A model generated the notes under the pieces. It did not search any database. It saw nothing but the letters and a program-made list of their open reading frames with translations, and was not told the origin of the DNA. Below are positions 8,331 to 17,689 of a DNA stretch of 64,000 nucleotides, piece after piece. The first letter of the stretch is position 1; each line of letters begins with the position of its first letter. This DNA comes from JAAFIP01 sp043777795. GTDB taxonomy: Bacteria > Pseudomonadota > Gammaproteobacteria > Burkholderiales > Burkholderiaceae_C. The DNA lies in assembly GCA_043777795.1 (NCBI GenBank), contig JAYWHJ010000090.1:7105-71104 (forward strand), given 5' to 3'. The translations under genes and the position numbers were made by a program.

Positions 8331-9350
8331 CTAAGACTGCTCCAACACAGGCGAGGTTTCTTTGCTTGCACTTTGGATAGTGTTATGGGGTGCGTGCAGC
8401 TGGCGTAAAGCATGCTGTACCGCTTCGTCAATGGGGGTATGCGGCACGGTGCCCAACAGGCGCGCCAATTTGCTACCGTCCAAGGCATGCGGCGTTAACC
8501 ACAAGTAACGCATCTCGGCGATCTCGCGCCACGCCGGCACCGCCCAGGCCAGCGCGCGGATCAATGGCCAGGGCATAGCCTGCACCTTCATAGCTTGCTC
8601 TGGCGGTAGCCAGCCAAGCTGCAACAAAGCCTTGCGCATCAACCGCTCCCAGTCCTCTCGGCGCAACTGGTAGCCTGCAAAATGCAAAACTTCAAATACC
8701 GGGAGCTGGGCACGCTGCTGCGCAACTTGCACAAAGGTCTGGGCGAGGTCAGGCACATAGGCCCACGCAGTGCCAACGCCCATCGGCCCGGCGTAGCCCA
8801 TCCGGCCACGTGGCGCACCTTTGGCGACCAGTAGGTCAAACCAACTGCCGGTGCCACAGCCAAAAAAATCTCCCGCTCGGATGACAATACTGCGCAGCCC
8901 TTGCGCCTTGGCCGCTTGCTCTAATAGGTGCTCCATGTCCACCCGAATACCACCTTTGACACTGCTAGGTTGCTGTGGCGTGGTTTCTTGCAAGAGCGCA
9001 GGCATACCCGCGCCAAAGTTGTACACATTGCCTGGAAGCATCAGCGTTGCTTTGTACTGCAGGCTCAGGTCGATCGCTGATTGCAGCAGGGGCAGCGCCT
9101 CGCTAGTCCAGCGGGTGTAGGTGGGGTTCAGGGCATGCACCACCACATCGACCTGGCCCAGCTGGCTGAACGCGGTTGGGTTGGCCATGTCCGCAGGCAA
9201 CCACTGCACATTGGGTGGGTGCGGTTTTTCAGGTGGCTTGGCCTGCGCCCGCGTTTGCGTTATGACGCGCCAGCCTGCCGCAGCAAAGGCGGTGACCAAC
9301 GCCGCGCCTAAGCGCCCGCGAGAACCCAAAACTAAAACAGTGTTTGCCAT
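8331..9350 (-). CDS. NAD(P)-dependent epimerase/dehydratase-like protein (extended/atypical SDR)
   Basis: A 339-residue protein with an N-terminal Rossmann nucleotide-binding motif, VLVLGSRGRLGAALV (a GxxGxxG variant), then DVVVHALNP and IRAGDFFGCGTGSW, typical of NAD(P)-binding atypical SDRs that act on sugar nucleotides or similar compounds. The C-terminal half (LHFAGYQLRREDWERLM onward) resembles the substrate domain of NmrA/epimerase relatives. Actual substrate and activity cannot be inferred. It lies upstream of the DUF4386-like gene in the same direction. Confidence 0.8.
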   Translation of the reverse strand: MANTVLVLGSRGRLGAALVTAFAAAGWRVITQTRAQAKPPEKPHPPNVQWLPADMANPTAFSQLGQVDVVVHALNPTYTRWTSEALPLLQSAIDLSLQYKATLMLPGNVYNFGAGMPALLQETTPQQPSSVKGGIRVDMEHLLEQAAKAQGLRSIVIRAGDFFGCGTGSWFDLLVAKGAPRGRMGYAGPMGVGTAWAYVPDLAQTFVQVAQQRAQLPVFEVLHFAGYQLRREDWERLMRKALLQLGWLPPEQAMKVQAMPWPLIRALAWAVPAWREIAEMRYLWLTPHALDGSKLARLLGTVPHTPIDEAVQHALRQLHAPHNTIQSASKETSPVLEQS

Positions 9351-9474
9351 GCCGTACTCCGTAGATGCAATAGTTGCCTATTGTGTGAAGCTTTGGCTCA
9401 CTACACAATTGCCTAACTGCACATACCAGAGTATCAAAAATGAATACCAGCGCAACTGCCGATAAGCTACTGAG

Positions 9475-10359
9475 TTAAAGCGCTTTAGGTATCGCCTTGG
9501 CCAGAAAGTCGTACACCGCACGTATGCGTTGGCTGGTGCGAATTTCGCGGTGCACCGTCAGCCATATGGGTAGAGGCGGTATTTTCATCATCGGCAGCAA
9601 GGGCACCACCTGGTTGTCGGTGCGCGACATGAAGTCGGCCACAAAACCTATGCCCAAACCTGCTTGCACCGCGCGCCAGTAGGTCATGGAGTCGTCCGTA
9701 CGAAAGGCAAAAAGTTCTTTGCTGACAGGGTATCCAAAGGCAGCAAAGCCCCGGATGATCTGATCGTTTTGATCGTCACCGATCAACTCGTGGTTGAGCA
9801 AGTCTTCGAGCTGCTTGGGAATGCCGCGCCGCCTTAAATAGTCGTTGTGAGCACAGGCGCATACGGTGACTTCACCAATGCGTTTGGCAACCAAGCTGCT
9901 CTGGTCAGGCCGCGCCATCCGCAGCGCAATGTCAGCCTCGCGTCGCAGCAAATTGCTCACGGTGTCGCTGGCCAGAACTTCCACCTGAATGTCAGGCAAA
10001 ACCAAACGCATTTGGGCCAAAACACTTGGTAGCACAACGCAAGCCACCGTCTGGCTGGCGGTGATGCGCACCGTCCCGCTCACATTCTTGGTCTCTGCAG
10101 AGGCGCTGCGCAGCAACTGGTTAGCCCCCGCCTCCATGGCGCGCGCCGAGTCTGCCAAGCGCTCCGCCATGTGGGTGGGCAGCAAGCCTCTACCGGTGCG
10201 CTCAAACAAAACCACATCCAGTTGCGACTCCAGTTCTGAAATATGGCGACCGATCGTTGGCTGGCTCACGTGGATAGCCCGCGCCGCAGCCAACAGGCTG
10301 CCGTGATCGAGGGCTGCCAAAAAAGAGCGAACCAAAGTCCAATCAAACTGGTTATTCAT
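9475..10359 (-). CDS. LysR-family transcriptional regulator
   Basis: A 294-aa regulator: winged HTH at residues 5-60 (LVRSFLAALDHGSLLAAARA, then SQPTIGRHISELE), linker helix, and a periplasmic-binding-like effector domain. It is divergent from the membrane protein at 10449. The 89-base intergenic region holds a perfect palindrome of LysR-box type, so autoregulation and control of the 10449-12541 genes are plausible. Confidence 0.9.
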   Translation of the reverse strand: MNNQFDWTLVRSFLAALDHGSLLAAARAIHVSQPTIGRHISELESQLDVVLFERTGRGLLPTHMAERLADSARAMEAGANQLLRSASAETKNVSGTVRITASQTVACVVLPSVLAQMRLVLPDIQVEVLASDTVSNLLRREADIALRMARPDQSSLVAKRIGEVTVCACAHNDYLRRRGIPKQLEDLLNHELIGDDQNDQIIRGFAAFGYPVSKELFAFRTDDSMTYWRAVQAGLGIGFVADFMSRTDNQVVPLLPMMKIPPLPIWLTVHREIRTSQRIRAVYDFLAKAIPKAL

Positions 10360-10374
10360 TTATGTAATTCTGAT

Positions 10375-10391
10375 ATTAGTAGATAACTAAT
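10375..10391. promoter_or_regulatory. Candidate LysR operator (palindrome)
   Basis: Perfect inverted repeat ATTAGT-AGATA-ACTAAT, containing T-N11-A, the canonical LysR-box pattern. It lies 16 bases upstream of the LysR start and 58 bases upstream of the divergent membrane-protein gene. Confidence 0.5.
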
Positions 10392-10448
10392 TGTGTAAAC
10401 CCGACTTCGTTTTGATAATACAGCACATCGACACACAAGGAAAGCCAA

Positions 10449-11303
10449 ATGATGCGCTCAGACAGCCCCGCCATGTATCTGCACTCAAGCATGCCAACCA
10501 ATCTACCCGCTCGTATGCGACAAGTAGCGGCACCTCTGTATTGGATCGGTTTGGCATTGTTGTTACTGTCGATTTCCACCCTGGCTTTGACACTGCTAGA
10601 CGGTCGTCAACTTCAGGGCGTGAGTGTGTGGCTAAAGCCCTTCAAATTCCAACTCTCGACCGGCGTCTACCTGTTGACTCTAGCGCTCTGCATGGTCTGG
10701 TTACCCCCAGCGGCGTTGCACACCAAGACGGCGCGCTATGTCGTGTGGGCCGCCGTGGTGGCGGGCTTATTTGAGGTGGGTTACATCACCTGGCAAGGCA
10801 GCCAAGGTCAGGCATCGCACTTCAATACCGCCACGCCATTTCTGGCCACCATGTACACCCTGATGGGCGTGGGCGCAGTGGTGCTGGCCAGCGCATCGCT
10901 GGCGCTGGGCGTGTTGATCAGCCGCAGCGCTTACGATCTGCAACCCGCTTTGAAGCTGGCCGTGGTGCTGGGTTTAGTGCTGACATTTTTGATCGGTACA
11001 GGCTTTGGTGGCTATTTAAGCGCGCAGCACGCGGGCCATTGGGTTGGCGGCGCGCTGTCTGACAGCGGTGGCTTGCCGCTTTTCAAATGGTCGCGTAGCG
11101 GCGGCGATTTGCGTGTGGCGCACTTCTTTGGCATCCACGCCATGCACTTTATTCCCGCGTTTGCACTGGTGCTGGACTGGACTCGCGTACCCCAAAAGAC
11201 CGCAGTCCGGGCCGTATGGGTATTTGCTCTGATCTTTACCGCTTTTTGCATCTGGACTTTTGCGCAGGCTCGTAATGGGATGCCATTTTTAGCCGGAGTG
11301 TAA
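10449..11303 (+). CDS. Multi-pass membrane protein of unknown function
   Basis: A 284-residue protein with about seven hydrophobic segments, preceded by AAGGA eight bases before the ATG. Notable features are VWLKPFKFQLSTGVYLLTL near residue 60 and GGDLRVAHFFGIHAMHFIP near residue 220, where conserved-looking His residues lie at a membrane boundary. I do not recognise a characterised family. It is divergent from a LysR gene and 29 bases upstream of a nitroreductase-like gene, with which it is probably co-transcribed. Confidence 0.75.
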   Translation: MMRSDSPAMYLHSSMPTNLPARMRQVAAPLYWIGLALLLLSISTLALTLLDGRQLQGVSVWLKPFKFQLSTGVYLLTLALCMVWLPPAALHTKTARYVVWAAVVAGLFEVGYITWQGSQGQASHFNTATPFLATMYTLMGVGAVVLASASLALGVLISRSAYDLQPALKLAVVLGLVLTFLIGTGFGGYLSAQHAGHWVGGALSDSGGLPLFKWSRSGGDLRVAHFFGIHAMHFIPAFALVLDWTRVPQKTAVRAVWVFALIFTAFCIWTFAQARNGMPFLAGV

Positions 11304-11332
11304 ATTGATTTTTCACCCCCTTTTCCTCCACC

Positions 11333-12541
11333 ATGAAAGAAAACCTTATGCAACGCCGTAACTTTATTCGCGTCATCGGCGGCAGCACGATTGCTGCCGC
11401 CACTGTCACAACCGCTGCTCTCAGTGGCTGCGCTTCTGCCGGCGCCTACCCGGACGCAGCTGTGGAGGCCTGGCAAGGCCCAGGCAACGAGGCCGACCCA
11501 CGCCGGCGCGCGTTGGCCTACGCCATCACTGCGCCCAACCCCCATAACCTGCAGCCCTGGCTGGTAGACCTGCGGGAACCCAATGCGATCATTTTGAGAA
11601 CCGATCCGCAACGCGTGCTGGCCGAGACTGATCCATTTGGGCGGCAAATTCTGATTGGCCATGGCGCATTTTTAGAGTTGCTGGTAATGGCTTTATCCAA
11701 AGAGGGCTTTGCTACGCAAGTCACTTTGTGGCCAGAAGGTGATCTGCCAGCCGATCTCAAAGTTTGGGATGCTCGACCCGTGGCGCGTATTGCGCTGAGC
11801 AAGAGCGCATCTACGGTAATGCAAGACAGCTTGTTTAACCAAGTTTTGAAGCGCCATACACCCAAGAGTGACTACGACGCGGCTCGCACTGTGAGCACGG
11901 CCACACTGCAAACACTGTTGGACAGTAGCAAGGTGGTCGGTATCGAAGTAGGCGGCACGGTGGACGCTGCCAAGTTGTCTGCTATGCGCGAAATGTGCTT
12001 TCAGTCGGCGCAGGTAGAGTTGTTAACACCTCGCACCTCAATGGAAAGCCTCAAACTTCTGCGTATCGGCCCGGATGAGATTCTCAAATACCGGGATGGT
12101 ATTTCACTCAATAGCGGGTTTGTCCGATTTGCCAACGCCATGGGCCTGGTGGATAGAAACGCGCCGATGACTGAAGGCACCACGGCCTACAAAAACGCCT
12201 TTAGCCGCTTCGAAGGTCACAGCCGCACCGCCATGGGTTTTGTGTGGCTGACCAGTTCGGGCAACACCCGCAGCCAGCAAATTGAAGCAGGGCGCGCCTA
12301 CGTGCGCTTGCAACTCAAAGCTACAGAGCTGGGTGTGGGCCTGCACCCCATGAGCCAAGCCTTGCAGGAGTTTGCTGAGATGAAACCGCACTACGAGAAA
12401 GTGCACCAATTGATTTTGGGCAGAAGTGCGCCGCGCAGTACGGGCGACGCAACGGTGCAAATGTTTTGTCGCATAGGCTATACCGCTAGCCCAGCACCCG
12501 CCACACCCAGGCGCCCGCTGGAACGCTTTGTGCAAACCTAA
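11333..12541 (+). CDS. Exported nitroreductase-family protein (Acg-like) with Tat-type signal
   Basis: The N-terminus has a twin-arginine motif (QRRNFIRVIGG), a hydrophobic stretch and LSGCAS, which reads as a Tat signal or a lipobox. The mature part contains ITAPNPHNLQPW, the FMN-binding signature of Acg-type nitroreductase relatives, and a late LGVGLHPMSQAL motif. It probably binds flavin and reduces an unknown substrate in the periplasm. The second ATG (11348) is an alternative start that places the RR motif closer to the N-terminus. Probably in an operon with the preceding membrane protein. Confidence 0.8.
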   Translation: MKENLMQRRNFIRVIGGSTIAAATVTTAALSGCASAGAYPDAAVEAWQGPGNEADPRRRALAYAITAPNPHNLQPWLVDLREPNAIILRTDPQRVLAETDPFGRQILIGHGAFLELLVMALSKEGFATQVTLWPEGDLPADLKVWDARPVARIALSKSASTVMQDSLFNQVLKRHTPKSDYDAARTVSTATLQTLLDSSKVVGIEVGGTVDAAKLSAMREMCFQSAQVELLTPRTSMESLKLLRIGPDEILKYRDGISLNSGFVRFANAMGLVDRNAPMTEGTTAYKNAFSRFEGHSRTAMGFVWLTSSGNTRSQQIEAGRAYVRLQLKATELGVGLHPMSQALQEFAEMKPHYEKVHQLILGRSAPRSTGDATVQMFCRIGYTASPAPATPRRPLERFVQT

Positions 12542-12645
12542 GAGCGGCAGCGGCTTGGCCCACCCCGCATGATTCTCCAGAGTGACTCCCGCAGTGCCGA
12601 TCATGCTGTACTCTACAGGTTTGAACAATTGCGGAGCACACTGCC

Positions 12646-13542
12646 ATGGCTTGGTTTGATGGATTTACGGCGCAAAAATTTGCGGTTAACGGCATAGAGA
12701 TTTTTGCCCGCTTCGGCGGCGACCGCAGCAAACCCGCGCTGCTGCTCTTGCACGGCTTTCCGCAAAGCCATGTGATGTGGCAGCGGGTGGCGCAGTTGCT
12801 GGCCAAAGACTTCTTTTTAGTCATGCCCGATTTGCGCGGCTACGGCGACTCGTCCAAGCCCTTGGCCACGCCAGAGAACGCGCAGGCCAGCAAGCGGGTG
12901 ATGGCGCAGGATATGGTCGATGTCATGACCTCATTGGGTGCAGAGCAGTTTTACCTGTGCGGCCATGACCGAGGCGGCCGGGTGGCGCACCGTTTGGCAC
13001 TGGACTATCCTGCAAAGGTCAAAAAGCTCTGCGTGATCGACATCGCCCCCACGCTGGATATGTACAACGTGACCGACATGGCCTTTGCCCGCGCTTACTA
13101 CCACTGGTTCCACCTGATCCAGCCCACCCCATTGCCTGAGCGGATGATCCACAGCGATTGGAAGAACTACCTGCACGCCAAGCTGGGCGGATGGGGCGGC
13201 GCGGGTGTAGGGTATATCGAGTCTGAGGCACTGGCCGAATATGAGCGCTGCTTTGCCCAAATGGCCACCACCCACGCCATGTGCGAGGACTACCGGGCTA
13301 GCGCAGGCATTGACCTGGCCCATGACCGCGCCAGTCGCGCCGAGAGCCAAAAGATCGCCTGCGACACCTTGGTGCTGTGGGGCGAGCGCGGGGTGGTGCA
13401 GCGCATGTTCCAGCCGCTGGCGCTGTGGCAAGCGCAGTGCAGCGCTACCGTGACTGGCCAGCCAGTGCCTGCGGGCCACTTTATACCGGAAGAGTTGGTG
13501 CAAACCACCGCCGATCAGCTGTCGCTTTTCTTCAAAACTTGA
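12646..13542 (+). CDS. Alpha/beta hydrolase, haloacetate dehalogenase-like
   Basis: A 298-aa alpha/beta-hydrolase. The oxyanion region is LLLLHGFPQSHVMW, the nucleophile elbow GHDRGGR contains Asp rather than Ser (as in haloalkane and fluoroacetate dehalogenases), and the catalytic His is in PAGHFIPEE near the C-terminus. HDRASR near residue 226 could hold structural residues found in this family. Fluoroacetate dehalogenase is the nearest named activity I recognise, but epoxide hydrolases share much of this pattern, so substrate is inferred. It stands alone between the nitroreductase gene and the glutamate synthase-like gene. Confidence 0.82.
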   Translation: MAWFDGFTAQKFAVNGIEIFARFGGDRSKPALLLLHGFPQSHVMWQRVAQLLAKDFFLVMPDLRGYGDSSKPLATPENAQASKRVMAQDMVDVMTSLGAEQFYLCGHDRGGRVAHRLALDYPAKVKKLCVIDIAPTLDMYNVTDMAFARAYYHWFHLIQPTPLPERMIHSDWKNYLHAKLGGWGGAGVGYIESEALAEYERCFAQMATTHAMCEDYRASAGIDLAHDRASRAESQKIACDTLVLWGERGVVQRMFQPLALWQAQCSATVTGQPVPAGHFIPEELVQTTADQLSLFFKT

Positions 13543-13630
13543 GGAAAAAAACGCCACACTTTGGGCTCTATCGGGCACTTTCTACACGTTTGCTTAGGCC
13601 GAAAACCGGTTTTACAGTTAGCATGCGGGC

Positions 13631-15277
13631 ATGATTGCAGACAAAATTGCCAAGGCGAATGCCTATTTTCCCGTCCGCTACACGGCCTTTGGACTGTGTA
13701 TTTTTGGTGCCCTGCTCAGCCTGTTCAGCATCGTGGTCTTTGGTGTCGGCTGGTTATGGGGCTTGGTATTTATAGGGCTTAGCGGGCTGGGAGTAAGGGA
13801 CCTGCGCCAGAGCAGGCATGCCATTTTGCGCAACTACCCCGTGATTGGTCATGTGCGCTTTTTGCTGGAATACATTCGCCCTGAAATGCGGCAGTACTTT
13901 CTGGAGAGCGACAACGATGCTGCGCCCTTCTCGCGCTCGCAACGCTCGCTGGTTTATGCGCGCGCTAAGGGAGAGCCCGATAAAAGGCCGTTTGGCACCC
14001 AGCTGGATGTAGGCGCTGAGGGCTACGAGTGGATCAATCATTCCATCGCGCCCACCAAGCTGGCCACGCACGACTTTCGCATCCCCGTAGGCTTGGTCGC
14101 AAATGGCTGCAGCCAGCCGTACCAGATGAGTGTGTTCAACATCTCGGCAATGAGTTTTGGCGCGCTGAGCGCTAACGCTATTTTGGCCCTCAATCAGGGT
14201 GCCAAGCGCGGCGGCTTTGCGCACGACACGGGCGAGGGATCGATCAGCGCTCATCACCGCTTGCATGGTGGCGATTTGGTGTGGGAGGTAGGCTCAGGCT
14301 ACTTTGGGTGCAGGAACGAGGACGGCACGTTCAACGCCGACAAGTTCTCCACCAATGCCAAAGATCCGCAGGTCAAAATGATTGAGCTCAAGCTCAGCCA
14401 AGGCGCCAAGCCAGGCCATGGCGGCGTTCTGCCAGGCCCCAAGGTCACCGCCGAAATTGCGGCTGCGCGCGGCGTGCCAGTGGGGGTGGACTGTGTGTCA
14501 CCCGCCGCGCACAGTGCCTTTAGTACACCCACAGAGATGATGCACTTCATCGCCAGGCTGCGCGAACTCTCCGGCGGCAAGCCGATTGGTTTTAAGTTGT
14601 GCATTGGCCACCCGTGGGAGTGGTTCGCCATCGTCAAGGCCATGCTGGCCACGGGCATTACGCCGGACTTTATTGTGGTGGACGGAGCGGAAGGCGGCAC
14701 CGGCGCTGCGCCGCTGGAGTTTACCGACCACGTAGGCGCTCCACTGCAAGAAGGGCTGCTTTTGGTGCACAACACCCTGCAAGGGGTGAACCTGCGTAGT
14801 CGAATACGCTTGGGCTGTGCAGGCAAGGTAGTCAGCGCCTTTGACATTACCCGCATGATGGCATTGGGAGCAGACTGGTGTAACTCCGCCCGTGGCTTTA
14901 TGTTTGCGCTGGGTTGCATTCAGGCTCAGGCCTGCCATACCGGCAACTGCCCCACGGGAGTGACCACCCAAGACCCGCACCGCCAAAAGGCGCTGCATGT
15001 GCCCAGCAAGGCGGACAGGGTGTACAACTTTCACCAACAAACCCTGCACGCGTTGCAAGAGATAGTGCAGGCTGCGGGCCTGACGCACCCCGGCGCCATT
15101 ACTGCCCACCATATTGTTCGTCGTTTGGACGATAACCAAGTGCGTTTACTGGCTAATCTAGTGCCGCAAATGCCAGCGGGCGGCTTGCTGGAGGGCGTGC
15201 TGAGCGAGCAGCACAATGTGTTCAAGCAGTACTGGCCGCGCGCGCAAGCCGACAGCTTTTCGGCGGCGTCAGTCTAA
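13631..15277 (+). CDS. FMN-binding glutamate synthase-family protein, membrane-anchored
   Basis: A 548-aa protein: two N-terminal membrane segments (residues about 20-55), then the FMN-binding TIM barrel of the glutamate synthase central domain. SQGAKPGHGGVLPG, DGAEGGTGAAPLEF and the cysteine-bearing QACHTGNCPTGVTTQDP motif are the family signature; in GltB the cysteines bind a 3Fe-4S cluster. There is no glutamine amidotransferase domain and no NADPH-binding partner gene nearby, so it is not ordinary glutamate synthase. Physiological substrate unknown. Confidence 0.88.
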   Translation: MIADKIAKANAYFPVRYTAFGLCIFGALLSLFSIVVFGVGWLWGLVFIGLSGLGVRDLRQSRHAILRNYPVIGHVRFLLEYIRPEMRQYFLESDNDAAPFSRSQRSLVYARAKGEPDKRPFGTQLDVGAEGYEWINHSIAPTKLATHDFRIPVGLVANGCSQPYQMSVFNISAMSFGALSANAILALNQGAKRGGFAHDTGEGSISAHHRLHGGDLVWEVGSGYFGCRNEDGTFNADKFSTNAKDPQVKMIELKLSQGAKPGHGGVLPGPKVTAEIAAARGVPVGVDCVSPAAHSAFSTPTEMMHFIARLRELSGGKPIGFKLCIGHPWEWFAIVKAMLATGITPDFIVVDGAEGGTGAAPLEFTDHVGAPLQEGLLLVHNTLQGVNLRSRIRLGCAGKVVSAFDITRMMALGADWCNSARGFMFALGCIQAQACHTGNCPTGVTTQDPHRQKALHVPSKADRVYNFHQQTLHALQEIVQAAGLTHPGAITAHHIVRRLDDNQVRLLANLVPQMPAGGLLEGVLSEQHNVFKQYWPRAQADSFSAASV

Positions 15278-15280
15278 CTT

Positions 15281-16321
15281 TTATTGCAAACCCGCTGGCG
15301 CAGTTACTAGCGAGTCATTGGCGGGCAGGTTTGAGTCCGTATCGGAGTCTGCATCGATCCTGCCCCCAGATGCCGCCCCCTCGTAGGTGTATTTGGACCT
15401 TCTGGTGGAGGTGGTAATAGCGCGGCACAAGTACAGGGCATACAAGTCGCGCAGGAGTTGTTCCTCGCCGTCCTGCCACACGCTGGTGAGGAATTCGTAG
15501 GTGCAAGGTTTGTCGCCCAACCATTGCAGCAGCCGATTGTGGCGAGGGTAGAGCATGCCAGCGCGTACGCGCGGCAGGCGACGCAGATAAATCGGCATGC
15601 GCTGGTAACGCGCTGGTAATACAAACTGCTTGCAATGCATGGCAAAGATCCATTCGACCTCTTCGATCATCCACACTGAGAAACCCTCCTGTGGGCTGTG
15701 GGCTGTGGCTGGGCGACGCTGCCAAGCCACATCGTCCAGATCCATGGGACGCAGACCATCACGCATGGCGATACGGCGTAGGGGCACATCCACGACCGCA
15801 TCAAGGACTCCGCCTCTAATGAGGTGAAAGGTGTGCCCATCGTCCAGCTCACGCCGACGGTCAATCAGGTGGTAGGCCAAAGCATACGCCGTACGAAGCG
15901 GCCTTAACAAGGCTTCGAAACTTTGGCAGGCTCGCTGCACACTGCCCTCATCCTGCAACACGACATGCACCACATTGCTGGGCAGCACCTGGGCAAGCTC
16001 GTTTGTGCAAGTACCGCTGATACCGTAGGGCACGGCCAGCTCTGACGGCCGCACACCGATCAGGTTGGGGTGCTGCGGATCCGAATGAAAGTGGAGAATA
16101 TTGGCAGCATCCCACCGGGCTTGCTCCGTATTGAGCAGCAAAGCGTTCGCTTCGCGAAAATCAGTGATGCGCCACACCGGGCGGTTGAAAAAATTGACAT
16201 CATCTTCCATCCCGGCTGTGGGCATGGGCTGCGCCAAATTTTTGTCCAAAATGCTCTGTAGACTTGCCCTTTGCTCACTAGAAAACCCAATCAAACCCAA
16301 ATTCAATTGCGGATGCTGCAT
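15281..16321 (-). CDS. Protein of unknown function, paralogue of the next gene
   Basis: A 346-aa soluble-looking protein beginning MQHPQLNLGLIGF. Conserved with its neighbour are the N-terminal LNLGL-GF strand, ANALLL-T, GVRPSEL--PY, HTFHL-R-G-L-AVVDV, and LPIYLR--P-VR--M-YPR near the C-terminal helical part, which looks like a small winged-helix or four-helix unit. The hydrophobic N-terminal strand followed by helix could be a degenerate receiver fold; this is speculation. No catalytic motif recognised. Convergent with the glutamate synthase-like gene (4-base gap). Confidence 0.75.
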   Translation of the reverse strand: MQHPQLNLGLIGFSSEQRASLQSILDKNLAQPMPTAGMEDDVNFFNRPVWRITDFREANALLLNTEQARWDAANILHFHSDPQHPNLIGVRPSELAVPYGISGTCTNELAQVLPSNVVHVVLQDEGSVQRACQSFEALLRPLRTAYALAYHLIDRRRELDDGHTFHLIRGGVLDAVVDVPLRRIAMRDGLRPMDLDDVAWQRRPATAHSPQEGFSVWMIEEVEWIFAMHCKQFVLPARYQRMPIYLRRLPRVRAGMLYPRHNRLLQWLGDKPCTYEFLTSVWQDGEEQLLRDLYALYLCRAITTSTRRSKYTYEGAASGGRIDADSDTDSNLPANDSLVTAPAGLQ

Positions 16322-16463
16322 GCAGAACTCCCGTTCACCGGAGAAACTATGGATAAATACTTTAGGGACTCTGTAGCATTTTTACCCACCGCGAGATTTT
16401 GCACTTTTACAAACAGGATGAATAGTAGCTATTTAGACTAGTTGGCGAAAAGTGTCCTAGATA

Positions 16464-16489
16464 TTACTTTTACTTTTACTTTTACTTTT
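16464..16489. repeat. Short tandem repeat (TTTTAC)n
   Basis: About four head-to-tail copies of TTTTAC between the two paralogous genes, just beyond the 3' end of the upstream paralogue. Could vary in copy number by replication slippage. Confidence 0.8.
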
Positions 16490-16505
16490 GCAGCAGCCGG
16501 CGCGA

Positions 16506-17549
16506 CTAGTACAGACCGGAGCGCATTGTTTTTAGCTCGAAGGGCAATTTGCTATGCGCTTGCGCCTCAGCCTCTGAAAATCCAAGTTGATCTGCCCATC
16601 CTGGGAGCGAGCTTGGGGGCTCAGCAATGTCTTTCGGCGGTGTGGTGGTGATAGCGCGGCAAGCCAAAAGCAAAGACAAATCGCGCTGCAATAGGTCTGA
16701 CTGCACTGGAAAAGCCTGTGCCAATTGTGGGTAAGTACGTGGCTGTTGGCCCAGAAATTCCAGCAAATCCATTTGTCTGGGGTAGATCATCCAGGGGCGC
16801 ACCTTGGGCGGCTGGCGCAAATAGATGGGCAAGCTTAAGAATCGCTTGGGCAGGCTGACCGAGATGCTGTGCTGCGCATACGTCCAAGCCAACTCATCCA
16901 TGGACCATTGGGTAAAACCTGGCGGCAGAGTGTTAGCTGACAAGGGGCGTGACAACCAGTAAGCCTCTTCCAAAGCCTCCGGTTGTTGTGAATTCCGCAT
17001 CATCACGCGGCGCCCAGCGACATCGACCACAGCCTCCAGCAAACCGCGGCGCACCAAATGGAAAGTGTGGCGGTCGTCGATCTCGGTCTGGCGCGTTTGG
17101 AGCAGCTGCGCCATCGCAAACAAGCTGCGTACACCATGTAAAGCGCCTTCAAATTTTTCCAGCGCGATTTTCAAGCTCATGGCGTTGCCAAGGTCGATGC
17201 GAGGCGCATCGAGCGCCATCCAGGCTTGCTGGGATTGGCCCATATTGCCCACCAAGGCATAGGGTATGCGTAGCTCGGAAGGGCGCACACCGACCACATC
17301 GGAGTACTTTGAGTCTGCTGGGAAGCGCACTATCTGCTGGGCGTCCAAACTGGCGTGTTGGGTGCTGAGCAGCAGCGCATTGGCTTCTTGGTGGTGCGTA
17401 ATTTGCCAAGGAATTGGGCTGCGAAAACTGCTCTTTTTCGGCACTCCCTCGCTGGCAAAATTGGCTTGCAACGCCAAAAACTGCTCGACCAACGCACGCT
17501 GTTCGGCGGTAAAGCCGACCAATCCTAGGTTCAAACGGGGATGTTGCAT
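16506..17549 (-). CDS. Protein of unknown function, paralogue of the preceding gene
   Basis: Start chosen at 17549 (MQHPRLNLGLVGF) because the paralogue at 15281-16321 begins with the same MQHP; an in-frame extension upstream has no match there. By eye the two share roughly 40% identity through the whole length, including GVRPSEL, HTFHLVRRGLLEAVVDVAG, LPIYLRQPPKVRPWMIYPR and a last helical segment ending ACRAITTT. Tandem duplication is the simplest explanation. Function unknown; the C-terminal segment resembles a small winged-helix domain. Confidence 0.75.
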   Translation of the reverse strand: MQHPRLNLGLVGFTAEQRALVEQFLALQANFASEGVPKKSSFRSPIPWQITHHQEANALLLSTQHASLDAQQIVRFPADSKYSDVVGVRPSELRIPYALVGNMGQSQQAWMALDAPRIDLGNAMSLKIALEKFEGALHGVRSLFAMAQLLQTRQTEIDDRHTFHLVRRGLLEAVVDVAGRRVMMRNSQQPEALEEAYWLSRPLSANTLPPGFTQWSMDELAWTYAQHSISVSLPKRFLSLPIYLRQPPKVRPWMIYPRQMDLLEFLGQQPRTYPQLAQAFPVQSDLLQRDLSLLLACRAITTTPPKDIAEPPSSLPGWADQLGFSEAEAQAHSKLPFELKTMRSGLY

Positions 17550-17689
17550 GTCAAAAGATACTTCTGTCGGGGAAGACACATGACGGGGTGATAGCCGCGG
17601 CAAGTGTCTATTTTAATGCAAAGGTTCGCAGGAATAGACGCTGACTCCTTACTGGCTGTCACATCGGTTAACCTACACGCAAGCACGCC

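Noticed and set aside
16464..16489. Possible CRISPR or phase-variation tract
   Set aside because: Only four hexamer copies; no spacers or cas genes, and no reading frame across it.
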